Positions 16,352 through 26,179 of a DNA stretch of 64,000 nt are shown piece by piece (within the stretch, counting starts at the first letter, position 1; each line of letters starts with the position of its first letter). A program made the position numbers and the translations under genes. The stretch lies in assembly GCA_028865235.1 (NCBI GenBank), contig CP114562.1, positions 124,001-188,000 of the forward strand, in the 5' to 3' direction. The DNA comes from Candidatus Manganitrophus sp. (GTDB taxonomy: Bacteria > Nitrospirota > Nitrospiria > SBBL01 > Manganitrophaceae). The notes under the pieces are model-generated. The model was given only the letters and a program-made list of their open reading frames with translations, ran no database searches and had not been told where the DNA came from.

Positions 16352-17794
16352 ATGAAGATTAAATTCAAACAGTACCTACAGGCCGGCTACCCGGCGTTAT
16401 ACGTTCACACCCTGGAGCCGGATCGCGCGGAGAAGGAGTTGGCCGCTGAGGCGAAAGAGGTCGATTGCCGATGCTACTCCTGGGACCTGATCCGGGGCGT
16501 TCGCCCGTTGAATGGCGGCGAGTTGAATGAGCAGGTCCCGCGCGACGCGGTTTCCACGTTAGAGTGGCTGGCAAGAGGCAATGAAAATAAAGTTCTCTTC
16601 GCCTGGAATTTCCATCAATCCCTTGCCGTCATGAACGTGATCCAGGCGATACAAAACAATTTGGACAACTGGAAATCGGGTGGGAAGACACTCGTGTCGC
16701 TCTCCTCGCGTCTGCAGATCCCCCTGGAGCTGGATCGAACCTTTACGGTTTTGGATTTTGATCTGCCCGACCGCGAACGGCTCTCTTCGATCCTCTCCGA
16801 CGTCGCCGAATCCGCGAAACTGCCGATGCCAAACGACACTGCGGCACTCTTGGATGCGGCCTCCGGCCTTACAAATTTCGAGGCGGAGAACGCATTCGCC
16901 CTCTCCGCGATCCACCCTCAGCCGTTTTCCTGGGAAGTGGTCAGCTCCCAGAAAGCGCAGATGGTCAAGAAAAACGCCTGTATCGAGATCTTTTACGGCA
17001 AGGAGGGATTCGACACGATCGGGGGGCTGGAGAATCTCAAAGCGTTTTCCCTCAAAATCGGCCTCTCTCCACTGGCGCGCGGCATTCTCCTGCTCGGTCT
17101 GCAAGGATGCGGGAAGAGCCATTTCGCGAAAGCGCTCGGTGCGCAGCTTGGGATTCCGACCTTGGCGCTCGATTTCGGGAAGGTGTTTACCTCCCTGGTC
17201 GGAGAGTCCGAGGAGCGGATGCGCCGAGCCCTTGCGGTCGCGGATGCCATGGCTCCCTGCGTGCTCTTTATCGATGAATTAGATAAAGGACTCGCGGGCG
17301 CCGACGGAGCGGTTCTCGACGGCGGGGTCAGCAAACATCTTCTCGGGACGTTTCTGACCTGGCTGAATGACCGAACCAGCAGGGTCTTTGTCATCGCGAC
17401 ATCAAACAAGATCGATCAGTTTCCTCCAGAACTGTTAAGAGCGGAGCGCTGGGATGCGATCTTCTTTGTCGATCTTCCGACGCCGACGGAAAGAGAAGCC
17501 ATTCTGAGGATCTACACCGAGCAGTACGGAATCACCGATGCGGAAATCCCGGAGCTTCATGCCTGGAGCGGGGCTGAAATCAAATCGCTCTGTAGAATCG
17601 CATCCATTACGAAGAGCTCTCTGAAAGAAGCGATGAAATATATTATTCCGCTCTCGAAGAGCATGGGGGAGAAACTGGCTACGATCCGGGAATGGGCGAG
17701 AAATCGGACCATCCCCGCATCACTCGCCGCGGGGGAGGGGGAGAAGAGCCAACGACGCTTGCGCGGTGGAGTATCCGGCGGAAGCCAGAATTAG
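16352..17794 (+). CDS. AAA+ ATPase (Ycf46/SpoVK-like)
   Basis: A 480-residue AAA+ protein. An N-terminal region of about 215 residues resembles the Ycf46-type non-catalytic part (FKQYLQAGYPALYVHTLEP). The ATPase core has Walker A GLQGCGKS (249-256), Walker B VLFIDELDK (304-312), an arginine-finger-like LRAERWDAIF stretch and a C-terminal lid. RBS GAGGAG precedes the ATG. The gene heads a cassette with DUF1257 and DUF2997 proteins, which recur together on elements of this type. The substrate is unknown; remodelling of an element protein is inferred. Confidence 0.88.
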   Translation: MKIKFKQYLQAGYPALYVHTLEPDRAEKELAAEAKEVDCRCYSWDLIRGVRPLNGGELNEQVPRDAVSTLEWLARGNENKVLFAWNFHQSLAVMNVIQAIQNNLDNWKSGGKTLVSLSSRLQIPLELDRTFTVLDFDLPDRERLSSILSDVAESAKLPMPNDTAALLDAASGLTNFEAENAFALSAIHPQPFSWEVVSSQKAQMVKKNACIEIFYGKEGFDTIGGLENLKAFSLKIGLSPLARGILLLGLQGCGKSHFAKALGAQLGIPTLALDFGKVFTSLVGESEERMRRALAVADAMAPCVLFIDELDKGLAGADGAVLDGGVSKHLLGTFLTWLNDRTSRVFVIATSNKIDQFPPELLRAERWDAIFFVDLPTPTEREAILRIYTEQYGITDAEIPELHAWSGAEIKSLCRIASITKSSLKEAMKYIIPLSKSMGEKLATIREWARNRTIPASLAAGEGEKSQRRLRGGVSGGSQN

Positions 17795-17824
17795 AGCGAA
17801 ACCAAACAAAGGGAGGAGATCGCC

Positions 17825-18256
17825 ATGTCACACGTAACGCAAATCGAAGTCGAGATCAAAGATCTGACCATTCTTAAAGCCGCCTGTGAGCGGCTGGGAT
17901 TCACGTTTGTGGAAGGACAGACCACGTACGCCTGGTATGGCCGGTCTGTCGGAGACGCCCCGCTACCTGAGGGCGTGACGATCGGGGCGTTGGGCCGTTG
18001 TGAACATGCCATCGTCGTTCCGGGAGCGACCTATGAGGTCGGCGTGGTCGCGGACAAGAAAGGTGGCTATCGGCTGCTCTGGGATAGCTGGCAGAAGGGA
18101 GGGTTGGAGGAGCGCCTCGGCCCAGGGGCGGGGCTTCTGAAGCAAGCCTACGCGCTGGAAGCGGCCAGAGAAGCGGCGATTTCCAAAGGCTACTCGGTAT
18201 GCGAGATTCCACAGCAGAACGGAGCCATCACACTTCAGATTTCAGTCGGAGGTTGA
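17825..18256 (+). CDS. DUF1257 (Ycf35-like) protein
   Basis: A 143-residue protein that matches the DUF1257 pattern: MSHVTQIEVEIKDLTILKAA at the start, CEHAIVVPGATYEVGVV in the middle, and a C-terminal helix ending GYSVCEIPQQNGAITLQI. The family is found in plastids, cyanobacteria and bacterial mobile elements and has no established biochemical role. GGGAGGAG lies before the ATG, and the next gene begins only 2 bases after its stop, so the two are surely co-expressed. Confidence 0.85.
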   Translation: MSHVTQIEVEIKDLTILKAACERLGFTFVEGQTTYAWYGRSVGDAPLPEGVTIGALGRCEHAIVVPGATYEVGVVADKKGGYRLLWDSWQKGGLEERLGPGAGLLKQAYALEAAREAAISKGYSVCEIPQQNGAITLQISVGG

Positions 18257-18258
18257 TC

Positions 18259-18447
18259 ATGAAGCAGATCCTCGCAACGTTTGGACCGGATGGCGAGATC
18301 AGAATCGAGGCGGCCGGATTCACAGGCTCGGACTGCCTTGAGGCGACGCGGTTTCTGGAAGAAGCGCTCGGCAAAGTCGACGCGCAGTCCCTGACGACCG
18401 ACTACTACCAAACAAGTAACGAAGGCCGTCTTCAACAGAGACAATAG
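18259..18447 (+). CDS. DUF2997 small protein
   Basis: A 62-residue protein: MKQILATFGPDGEIRIEAAG, then FTGSDCLEATRFLEEALG, which is the DUF2997 pattern including the GxxCLEATxFLEEALG core. The start at 18259 is preferred over an upstream in-frame codon because CGGAGG precedes it and the family usually begins here. It almost always accompanies DUF1257 proteins. Function unknown. Confidence 0.85.
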   Translation: MKQILATFGPDGEIRIEAAGFTGSDCLEATRFLEEALGKVDAQSLTTDYYQTSNEGRLQQRQ

Positions 18448-18486
18448 GAAGCGAGTTTCTTAACCGTTCATCAGGAGCACACCCAC

Positions 18487-19373
18487 ATGGCGGAAGAAAA
18501 TATTTTCGAGCAAGGATGTCTAATCCAATTGAACGTCAGTATTTGGGGAGGGAGGATCAAGCTTCCCTCAGCCAGACTGAACGTCGATGCGGATCCAGCC
18601 CTCATCAAGGCGATCAAATATCTGATCGACCGGGATTGTCTTAAACCGATGGAAAAGGAACGGAATGCGGCGCGGAGCTACGTTTATGGGAAGACGCTGC
18701 CCTTTCCGATTCCCGGCGTCCATTTCATCCCGAAAGATCTGATCCGGCCTGTGGATCAGACGTTGCCGGAGTTTCAGGCGAGATTCAACGAGAAGGTCTC
18801 CTATTTTGTGAACAATTTCGAGATTTTCATCCAGTCGGCTCAGCTGCGACTCAATCAATTGTTCGATCCCTCCGAATACCCGACCGATATACGATCGAAG
18901 TTCTCCTTCTCATGGCGGTTTCTGGTGGTCGACTCCCCGGGCGAAGCGGCATTCTCACGCCGGAGATTTATGCGCGCGAGCAAGAGAAGTTTCAGAGGAC
19001 GATTGATGAATTCAACGAGCTGGCCATGGTCACGCTTCGCACCCGCTTTTCCGAAATGATCGACCACGCCGTAGAACGCCTCTCCGGTGAAAAGAAGGTC
19101 TTCCGGGATACGCTCATCGGCAATATCCGGCAGTTTCTGGACGACTTCAGACAATTAAACATCCGAAATGATCGGGCGCTCGAGGAGCAGGTCACCCGCT
19201 GCAAACTCATCCTCGATGGCGTCGATCCCTCGACCCTTCGCTCGGACGATGGCTTCCGCCGGGAGATCGCTCAAAAGATGACCGCCGTCCAGGGGCAGCT
19301 CGATGCGATGATGATCCAGCGGCCGAAGCGGAAGATCCGGATTCTTCCGGAGGCTCAGGAGGCGGTGGCATGA
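18487..19373 (+). CDS. DUF3150-like protein, frameshifted
   Basis: Two overlapping frames (18487-19059 and 18912-19373) make one protein of about 295 residues. The first covers MAEENIFEQGCLIQLNVSIW through FSWRFLVVDSPGEA; the second continues GILTPEIYAREQEKFQRTID to the end. The start (a short beta strand then NVSIWGGRIKL) and the long helical C-terminal half fit DUF3150-type proteins that follow this AAA+/DUF1257/DUF2997 set, but I hold that name loosely. The frameshift lies near 18930-18950 beside CTCCCCGGGC and is probably a sequencing error. The stop overlaps the next start (ATGA). Confidence 0.65.
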
Positions 19374-19624
19374 AGATCGTCATCTGCCCGGATGGAAAGA
19401 TCATCTCCTTATATCAGGAGATTCTTGATCTCTCCCGCTGTGGTCGTGCCGGCCATCGGCGTGCCTCGAAAGTGGAACCGACCGTCACGGGAGAATGGAT
19501 GGTGGATCTCTCACCGGTGGGAGGTCCTACGCTTGGACCCTTTGGGCGGCGCTCGGATGCTCTCGCGGAAGAGACCGCCTGGCTAAGCCGGCGCCTCGAA
19601 GAGATCGCGGAACGGCTAAAATAA
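19370..19624 (+). CDS. Small conserved phage/plasmid-type protein
   Basis: An 84-residue protein: MKIVICPDGKIISLYQEILD, then RRASKVEPTVTGEWMVDLSP, then GPTLGPFGRRSDALAEETAW. I recognise the pattern, with strands around a S-xVEP core, W-V-DL-PV and GPF-RRSDAL-E, as a common small accessory protein of phages and plasmids. No function has been established as far as I know. ATGA overlap with the preceding gene indicates coupling. Confidence 0.7.
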   Translation: MKIVICPDGKIISLYQEILDLSRCGRAGHRRASKVEPTVTGEWMVDLSPVGGPTLGPFGRRSDALAEETAWLSRRLEEIAERLK

Positions 19625-19643
19625 GAAAACAGCAGCTCAAGAG

Positions 19644-19684
19644 AAAAGGGGGGCTGCTCGGAAAATACCGACGGCCTCCCTTTT
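19644..19684 (+). terminator. Terminator-like hairpin
   Basis: AAAAGGGGGGC (19644-19654) pairs with GCCTCCCTTTT (19674-19684) with one G-U pair. It would end the AAA+/DUF1257 transcript. A GGAG ribosome-like site follows at once. Confidence 0.55.
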
Positions 19685-19697
19685 CTGGAGATCAGTT

Positions 19698-19994
19698 ATG
19701 CTATTGCAAACGAGTGGATTGTACATTACTATCGAATCGGATGGAGAGTGGGCGGGTCCAAAGACTATTCTGAGGGATTTCAACGGGGTTCGACCGTCCC
19801 GGAGACGGAATAGGCGTATCCGGGTTTGCCGCGCTCTTCCTTATATTTTCACGCTTGGCCTCCTGCGCAGGGGTAATCTAAGATCGATTGCCATGGCATC
19901 GTTGAGGCATTCGTTCCGCCCGCGCACGGGACTGAAGCGGCCGGAGCGGGCGATGGAGAATCACTCCAAGCGGGTGGATTTTAATAGAGGGTAA
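19698..19994 (+). CDS. Uncertain short reading frame
   Basis: A 98-codon frame with GGAG about 9 bases before its ATG. The first 30 residues (MLLQTSGLYITIESDGEWAG) look like genuine protein, but the rest is arginine-rich and looks out of frame. It may be a small gene broken by a frameshift near 19790-19810, or not a gene. It ends just before the Fic gene. Confidence 0.3.
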   Translation: MLLQTSGLYITIESDGEWAGPKTILRDFNGVRPSRRRNRRIRVCRALPYIFTLGLLRRGNLRSIAMASLRHSFRPRTGLKRPERAMENHSKRVDFNRG

Positions 19995-19995
19995 A

Positions 19996-20805
19996 ATGAC
20001 CTTTCTTGACGGCTTCGATCCGGATATCCGCAAGGCGCTCATGGTGCAGTTACGGAATCTCTGGACGCATTCGACCACGGCTCTGGAGGGCAATTCGCTG
20101 ACGCTTGGCGAGACCGCTTTTGTGATCGGGGAGGGCTTGACGATCAAAGGAAAGCCCGTTAAGGATCACCAAGAGGTCATCGGACATGCAAAGGCGATCG
20201 ATCTTCTTTATGACCTGCTTCGGAATCACGCGGTGATCGCCGATCAAGACATCTTTCTGCTGCATAAAGCGGTTCAGACAAACGTGGTCGTCGATATTTT
20301 CAAACCTGTCGGCGCGTGGAAGAAGGAGCCGAACGGGACCAATGCGATCATCGATGATAGGCAGGTCTTTATTAATTTCGCTTCCCCTGAAGATGTACCC
20401 TACATCATGAAAGATTGGATCGGCCTCCTCAATCTCCGAATGACGGAACACTTATCAGAGATGGCCGCGCTTTCCGCTTATGTCGATCTTCATGTTTCGT
20501 TTGTCCGAATTCACCCGTTCTTCGATGGGAACGGAAGGATGGCTCGGCTTCTTGCGAATTTGCCGGTATTAAATTCAGGTTATCCTCCGATCATCATTCC
20601 CAATGAAAACCGAATCGAATATATCCGGTTTCTTTCCGAATATGACTTTCAGGTCGGTCCGGCGAAGCGCGGGGCGCCGCTCCTCCCGGAGCCGGGTAAA
20701 TTGATGGCGTTTAAATCCTTTTGCGCGAATGCATGGGGAGCGACGAAGCTGCTTGTCGAAACGGGGTCGCCGAGAGCAGGAGGAAAAAGAGGAGAACCAA
20801 AATGA
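19996..20805 (+). CDS. Fic-domain protein (probable AMP-transferase)
   Basis: A 269-residue protein. The full Fic catalytic motif HPFFDGNGRMAR is at 173-184, with the catalytic histidine at 173. Near the N-terminus TTALEGN (27-33) matches the [S/T]xxxE[G/N] inhibitory-helix motif, which places it with Fic proteins that restrain themselves. Known role of the family: transfer of AMP or another nucleotide part to hydroxyl side chains of target proteins. Targets are not predictable. It sits between the DUF cassette and the DNA methyltransferase and probably belongs to the element's accessory load. Confidence 0.9.
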   Translation: MTFLDGFDPDIRKALMVQLRNLWTHSTTALEGNSLTLGETAFVIGEGLTIKGKPVKDHQEVIGHAKAIDLLYDLLRNHAVIADQDIFLLHKAVQTNVVVDIFKPVGAWKKEPNGTNAIIDDRQVFINFASPEDVPYIMKDWIGLLNLRMTEHLSEMAALSAYVDLHVSFVRIHPFFDGNGRMARLLANLPVLNSGYPPIIIPNENRIEYIRFLSEYDFQVGPAKRGAPLLPEPGKLMAFKSFCANAWGATKLLVETGSPRAGGKRGEPK

Positions 20806-21230
20806 CATAAGAACGCCCCGCGCTTTTTCAATATCGTTGCGCTCAGATCATCGCGCGCCGAAAAGTATCCGCGCGGTCTAATTCGGCCGAAACCGGCCGG
20901 TCATGAAAGCCCTTGGAGGAGCGATTCCCCCGGGGGTTTTTTGGTGTCCCAGGGGGGGGGGTTGGAGGGAACCCCGAGAAAACCACCCGGGGGGAGTGAA
21001 AAAAGGGGGCGCGGGAGAGACGCCCGGGGGGCCCCCTTTTTTTCTCCGGGGGGGGGAAAAAGGAAGGGGGAGGGGGGGTTGCGACGCAGGAGAGGACGCC
21101 CTCACGGGGGGGGGGAGGGCACGGGCCGGCGCGCGCGAACACGGGGGGGAGGGGTGGGAGGAGAGGGAAGAGGGAAAGCAAAAGGAGGCGCGGGCCGCCG
21201 GCCGGCGGACGAAAGAAAAACGGTCGGTTT
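20806..21230. other. G-homopolymer-rich anomalous block
   Basis: From about 20930 to 21190 the plus strand is packed with runs of 5-10 G, with a few C, A and T runs, unlike anything else in the window. The open frames across it encode only low-complexity Gly/Arg/Pro-rich strings and I do not accept them as genes. It may be a low-quality assembly join (for example dark-cycle poly-G) or a real G-quadruplex-prone spacer. Confidence 0.6.
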
Positions 21231-21476
21231 TCCATACAACGAATCTGTCCAGAGCTGGACTGAAGGAAAGGAGAGAATCGGCCCGTTTAGAACGAAGCCC
21301 CTTATCGACGCTGATCTACAAGCCCAACGCATCGCAACAGCGATCAACTCCGCGAACAGGGATGGCAGCCCCCGACGGCGGAGATTTTAAAAGAAGCGAT
21401 CTCTGGAAATAGGAAGGCGAGTCTTGCTCGACTCGATTTTCGGAAGAGTATTAAAGTCTGCAAGATCGTCCTGTGA
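21231..21476 (+). pseudogene. C-terminal fragment of an unknown gene
   Basis: After the G-rich block, plausible protein sequence appears in two frames: KPLIDADLQAQRIATAINSA, then after a shift near 21355 QPPTAEILKEAISGNRKASL and a stop at 21474-21476. It looks like the end of a real gene whose front part is lost in, or replaced by, the G-rich block. No family recognised. Confidence 0.35.
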
Positions 21477-21642
21477 ATGGAATGTATTACGCGATTCCTC
21501 CCAGAGCGAGAACGAAAGGCTATGTCCTGTATGACAAAGCGGTCAGATTTCCAAAAAGCGACGTTGCCGGACATTCCGGCGGTTCTCTTTTCTGGACGCA
21601 ATTCTTCTCGGCCGATCTCGCCGCTCACAACGAAGGGAGGCT

Positions 21643-24165
21643 ATGCCAAAAACAAAACAAGCACCTCTGCAACTCGATATCTTCTCTTTGATTACGGAGG
21701 CAGTGACATTGGAGGAATCCCCTCCTGCGCAGATCCTTGCGAGCCCAAAAAATGAGGAAGAATCGCCACGGGAGGGAAAACGCTTTGAATTGCACTATCT
21801 TTCCTATCCGATCTCTCCTTGCAGCTGGACCACCCGGTTTTCGGGACCCGAGGAGCGGGCGGCGCGATACACCGACGCCGTCTTGAGTCTTCAATCCATC
21901 AGAAAAAGGATGGATGATTTAATAAAGGAATCGCGCGAACGGCCGAGACCCCCTCTGGCGGAGGCCTGGCGGCAAATCGAAGATCAGCTCAAAGCACTCT
22001 ACTGCAACTACTCCGGAGAAGGCGGCATTCGCCTATCTGTCGATCTGGTGCGGGCGCAGCTCAATTTTGTGCGGGAGCGGCTTCCCCCCGTGGCTCAGCG
22101 CCGGCTGATTCTCTCCGGCATCCGCGCGGTGCTCTCCGCTCCCGCAAGTCCGAATGTGGAGACTTTAGCGGAGAGCCTTCGATGCGACCTCGACCGGCTC
22201 TGCTCCACCGATCTCAGTGCCGCTCAAGTGGAGCACTTCTTGGATCGGCTCAGCACCTTGGAGAAAAACGCGGAAGGAGGGCTGATTTCCAGAAAAGGGC
22301 GAAAGCTCAATTCCGAAGAGGGTCACGGAGCGTACTACTCCCCCGAAGTCTTCCAGCACCTGCTCCGTCTTCTTCAAATCAGCGCGATCAACGGCAGGGA
22401 AGTCAATGTTCTCGAACCGAACATCGGGAAGGGATCATTAATCCGTCCGATCGCGTACCACCCTGGGTTCTTGACGTTAGGCCTCGACCTCAATCCACTT
22501 TCGGCGGAAGTGGCGGAGCTGACCTCTTTGGTCGACCCCAACGCGGCGGCGCAAGCCTGCCTGGAGGGAAGCCCCATCCCCCTTGGACGGCGGTGCGGAG
22601 TTCTCCGAGGCCACGCCTTCGATCTGCTCGATCTGGTTCCAAACGGTCTCTTCGATTTGCTGATCGCAAATCCTCCCTATGTTCACGACATCCCCAAGAA
22701 GGGAGCGGAGAAGACGTTCCGTGGCCTTGGCCTCTCAAAGCTACCCGAGGGCTTCTCATTAACCGCCTTCACCCGTCAGATCCTGCCGTTGAAACTTCGG
22801 GAGGGGGGACTCTCGCTTCTGATCACTTCGGCCCGCGCGCGCAGCTTTAAGAGAACCCGCCATGCCACGGGCCAGGTGAGTCATCCGATCCTGATTCTCG
22901 CGGTCTCCGGCCAGCCCTTTGCCGATCAGGATGCCGATCTCGCGCCGGTCTCTCTTTCGGCCTACCGCTTCGATGGGGAGAGAATCACCGGGAAAGAGCA
23001 TACGGAAGCGCAATGCTTTATCACGCTCAGTGTCTATCTTCCCGCCCGGGAAGCGCACGGTAAACACGCGGCCTGGTCGGAGAGCGAAATCGTCGCGCTC
23101 GACTTCAGGAGCCTCCCGCAATTCGTCGATCTGGTTCTCGGTCCCGATCGATGGACCCCGGTGGAGCGGCAGCTCTTCGCTCCCTCTGTCCGGATGATCC
23201 GGCTCGCCAACCTGCTTCGCCTCTATACGCAGATCCGGGAGAACATTCTCCAACGGCTGGATCTACGACACCAAAAGGCGAAGCGATCGTTTCGCGTCGC
23301 CGATGCGGAGCGCTTCCGAAAAATGCGAGAGGAGGCGAGCGCGAAACGCTTCCAGCAAATCGGCTCGATCGGCGATCTTCACGCCTGGGTGTCGGAGCTG
23401 GAAAGCAAATGGGACATTCCGCTTCAGGAAGAAATCAATGTTCAGCTTCGGAAGAATCCGCTGCGAGATCTTTTTTCCGCGCGACCGCGCGTCCGGAGCA
23501 CTGTTTCGGAGACCGAAGAGGTGATGAGGCGGGCCTTTGATGCCATCCTCGCGGTCTCGGACCGATTCTACTCCCGCTTCTATATTCTCTCCGCGATCCT
23601 CCCCAGGACCGCGCAGTCTGAATTGATCATCCTCTACGGCTCCTTTAACGGTTCGGCGTTCGATGCCCGGCATCCGGCGCTTCGCTCTGTTCCATACCCT
23701 TTCTCGCTCTATCTGCTCACCGAGCGGGAGTTGATCGCTCTGCTGCATCGTTTTCCCGAGGAAGAGCGGAAGGCGGTCATTTCGAAAATCGGTCAACGTC
23801 GGCGGCGACTCAAGCGATCGGTCCCGCTGTTCAATGAATTGTCTCAGGTCGCGGAAATTCAATTGGCCGAGCAGTTGGGCGCGCCATGGCGGCAGGATCT
23901 CCTCGAAGGGGTGATTCCGCCGGTGAGAAAAACCCAGGCCGCGACTAAATCGTCAAATCTTCTAGCTCGGGAAATCGGGCGGTTGCTGCACCACCTGGCT
24001 CGGCAGAATCCGGCGCGGCTCAAGAACGTAAATGATGCCCTCGCCCCGATCGATCCCTGTGCCGCTCAAGAGCGCTACGACGATTATCTGCGGCAATTCG
24101 CTTCGGTGAGGATCTCTGATCGGCGGATTATACAATCTGATCGAAAAAACGGAGGGACTGATTAA
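21643..24165 (+). CDS. Large N6-adenine-type DNA methyltransferase (DUF6094-like)
   Basis: An 840-residue protein. Motif I for S-adenosylmethionine is VLEPNIGKG (256-264), an acidic GLDLNP follows at about 280-285, and the catalytic NPPY is at 343-346. These place it among N6-adenine/N4-cytosine methyltransferases with a long C-terminal region of about 400 residues that is not recognisable. GGGAGG precedes the ATG. Elements of this class often pair such an enzyme with a very large helicase-like protein, as found at 34111. Whether it protects the element from restriction, is part of a defence system or has lost catalysis cannot be told from the sequence. Confidence 0.8.
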   Translation: MPKTKQAPLQLDIFSLITEAVTLEESPPAQILASPKNEEESPREGKRFELHYLSYPISPCSWTTRFSGPEERAARYTDAVLSLQSIRKRMDDLIKESRERPRPPLAEAWRQIEDQLKALYCNYSGEGGIRLSVDLVRAQLNFVRERLPPVAQRRLILSGIRAVLSAPASPNVETLAESLRCDLDRLCSTDLSAAQVEHFLDRLSTLEKNAEGGLISRKGRKLNSEEGHGAYYSPEVFQHLLRLLQISAINGREVNVLEPNIGKGSLIRPIAYHPGFLTLGLDLNPLSAEVAELTSLVDPNAAAQACLEGSPIPLGRRCGVLRGHAFDLLDLVPNGLFDLLIANPPYVHDIPKKGAEKTFRGLGLSKLPEGFSLTAFTRQILPLKLREGGLSLLITSARARSFKRTRHATGQVSHPILILAVSGQPFADQDADLAPVSLSAYRFDGERITGKEHTEAQCFITLSVYLPAREAHGKHAAWSESEIVALDFRSLPQFVDLVLGPDRWTPVERQLFAPSVRMIRLANLLRLYTQIRENILQRLDLRHQKAKRSFRVADAERFRKMREEASAKRFQQIGSIGDLHAWVSELESKWDIPLQEEINVQLRKNPLRDLFSARPRVRSTVSETEEVMRRAFDAILAVSDRFYSRFYILSAILPRTAQSELIILYGSFNGSAFDARHPALRSVPYPFSLYLLTERELIALLHRFPEEERKAVISKIGQRRRRLKRSVPLFNELSQVAEIQLAEQLGAPWRQDLLEGVIPPVRKTQAATKSSNLLAREIGRLLHHLARQNPARLKNVNDALAPIDPCAAQERYDDYLRQFASVRISDRRIIQSDRKNGGTD

Positions 24166-24274
24166 GACCCTCGAGCGAACCGAGGAGGTCCTTTCGGGTT
24201 CGGAGCCGGCGGCAAAACGGAAAATCCGGCTCAGCCCCGGATCCTGAAGAGATCATCGCCGACGTTTTCGGATG

Positions 24275-24323
24275 AAGCGGCCCTTGCGAAGGAGGCGTCT
24301 CCCGGCAAGGGCCGCTTTGTTTT
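24275..24323 (+). terminator. Intrinsic terminator
   Basis: A perfect 13-bp stem AAGCGGCCCTTGC (24275-24287) with GCAAGGGCCGCTT (24305-24317), then TGTTTT. Confidence 0.8.
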
Positions 24324-24349
24324 AGCGATTAAAAAATGGAGAGAACAAC

Positions 24350-26013
24350 ATGAATACGTGTGAAACCCCGGTGGTTCGTCTTGATGATAAATATATCCCC
24401 CTGATGACGCGTTTTGGCGACGCGTTTGCCGGCGAGCGAATCTGGCTGCGTGAATTGTTACAGAATGCCAGGCGGGCCGGCGCGAGCCGGATTTCTATCC
24501 TGACCGACCCATCGGACCGGGAATACTTTCGAATCGAAGACAATGGCGGCGGGATCGAGAACTTTCAGATCCTCTTGGATCCGGGTCATTCCAACTGGAC
24601 GGAAGAGGTCCTACAACACGATCTTCCTTTCGGCGTCGGTTTCTGGTCGGTGATCGACGTTGCAAGAAGAGTGGAGGTCCGCTCGAAGGGATGGCGCGGG
24701 ATTTTCGGAAGGACCGGATTCTGGCGGGCGAGCCGGTCTCATTCGAGCGGTGCGAGGAGGAGCCGGGTACCACCGTCACGGTGCATCTGAAAAAGCCGCT
24801 GGCAGGTTTTGCCCATCTCGACGCGCGAATTCGATTTCAGAGGCTCCTCGAAGAGCAGGTTTGCGGGTTTCCGGTTCCGGTCTATCTCAATGGGCAGCCG
24901 GTCGCGCGGCCATACGCTCTTGACGTCTGGGATGGTTTGAAGTGCGCGTTCCCCGAGGGGATCGCTCTGGTTCACTTCGGACGGGATGTCGATGCCGGGC
25001 GATTGGATATGACTTTCTACCAGGGCCTTCCCCTCGGAAACGACGGCTATCGACAGGGCGCATGGCCCAGTGTTCGCGCCGCCGGAATCACCGTGTATCT
25101 GCATCTGATCGGAAGCGGCTGGAGAATTAAAGCGCCCGATCGGATCTGCCTTTATGACAGCCAGGAGGTTTCCGACAAAGTGAGCGACCTGCATCGCGCG
25201 ATTAAACGCGCGGTCGGAGAACATGTCCTCCGTATCGGCGGAGGGGAGGAGCGCTTCGATCAGCTCATCGAGTGGGGCTGCTTTGACCTCATCCGGGAGT
25301 ATCCGATTCCGCCCGGTCGTTGGGCTCGGATCGAGGCGCCGCTGCATCTGCCGCACTACGAAGGCGATCACCAAGAGGAATATATATCGAGGCTTTCGCC
25401 GCGCGAGATCCCGACGAGAGAAAGCGGCGGCCGGTTTCTTCTCGCGGACAGTTTCTGTTTCTACCCCGGCGAGGAGAACATCGGTCACTATTTCGCGGCG
25501 TACGCCTTGGGGCTTCCGATGCTTCACGCCTGGCAGGATCCCGAGCACTGGATTTGGTCTCATCCGGGCGCGGAGACCTTTGAGCATTTTCTGACACGAC
25601 GGCTGAAGGCGGTCGTTCGGCCCGAAGATAAAATCACGGAAGGGGAGTGGCGGGGTCATCCGATCGTCATCTGCAAAGCGTATGATCTTCAGGTCGAAGG
25701 ATACGGCAGAGAAAGAATCGAGGAGAACGGCTATCTGAACGGCACCTTCTACATCATCGACGGACCCTACCGTGATTATTATCCGATCGATCATGCGGAA
25801 TCGTTTGAGACCGAGACGGAAGATTTCGACCACTGCGGGTATGAGCTGGCGATTTCCGAATTCCGATCACAACTCGCGATTCTTCTGAAGGATTATGGTC
25901 GGCTGATCGAATGGGCGCTGGAGAAATACGCCCGACCGCTCAGGGGCCTGAAATTCATCGTTGATGCAGATGAGAGCGGAATCGTCGCGCGGGAGGTCGC
26001 GGACGGTCGGTAG
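24350..26013 (+). CDS. GHKL (Hsp90/histidine-kinase-like) ATPase, frameshifted
   Basis: Two frames (24350-24790 and 24691-26013) form one protein of about 554 residues. The N-terminal ATPase has the Bergerat fold motifs: N box ELLQNARRAGAS (around N39), G1 box DNGGGI (64-69), and a G2-like PFGVGF (93-98). The rest is an uncharacterised large domain. The shift lies near 24690-24700 and is probably a sequencing error. Stand-alone GHKL proteins beside methyltransferases or helicases occur in several defence and repair contexts; a role here is open. It starts just after a terminator, so it may head its own transcript. Confidence 0.75.
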
Positions 26014-26119
26014 CGGCGCCTGAAGGGATGAGTTCTCCAAATGAATAAGAATACGGACAATCCGCATTTCCAATCACTGCTTCACGCCGTCGCTGAATAA
26101 AAACCATGTCTTCAGTCAG

Positions 26120-26162
26120 AGAGGCCCCTTTGATGCGCGTCAGCAGAGGGGCCTCTTTTTTA
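26120..26162 (+). terminator. Intrinsic terminator
   Basis: AGAGGCCCCT (26120-26129) pairs with AGGGGCCTCT (26147-26156), then TTTTT. The next ribosome site, GGAAGGGAG, follows within 5 bases. Confidence 0.8.
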
Positions 26163-26179
26163 TTCGGAAGGGAGCGTCA

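Noticed and set aside
20843..21412. Several long frames through the G-rich block
   Set aside because: Low-complexity Gly/Arg/Pro strings that follow from homopolymers, not real proteins.
21473..21755. Two overlapping short frames before the methyltransferase
   Set aside because: They overlap each other and the better-supported methyltransferase start; neither resembles a known protein.
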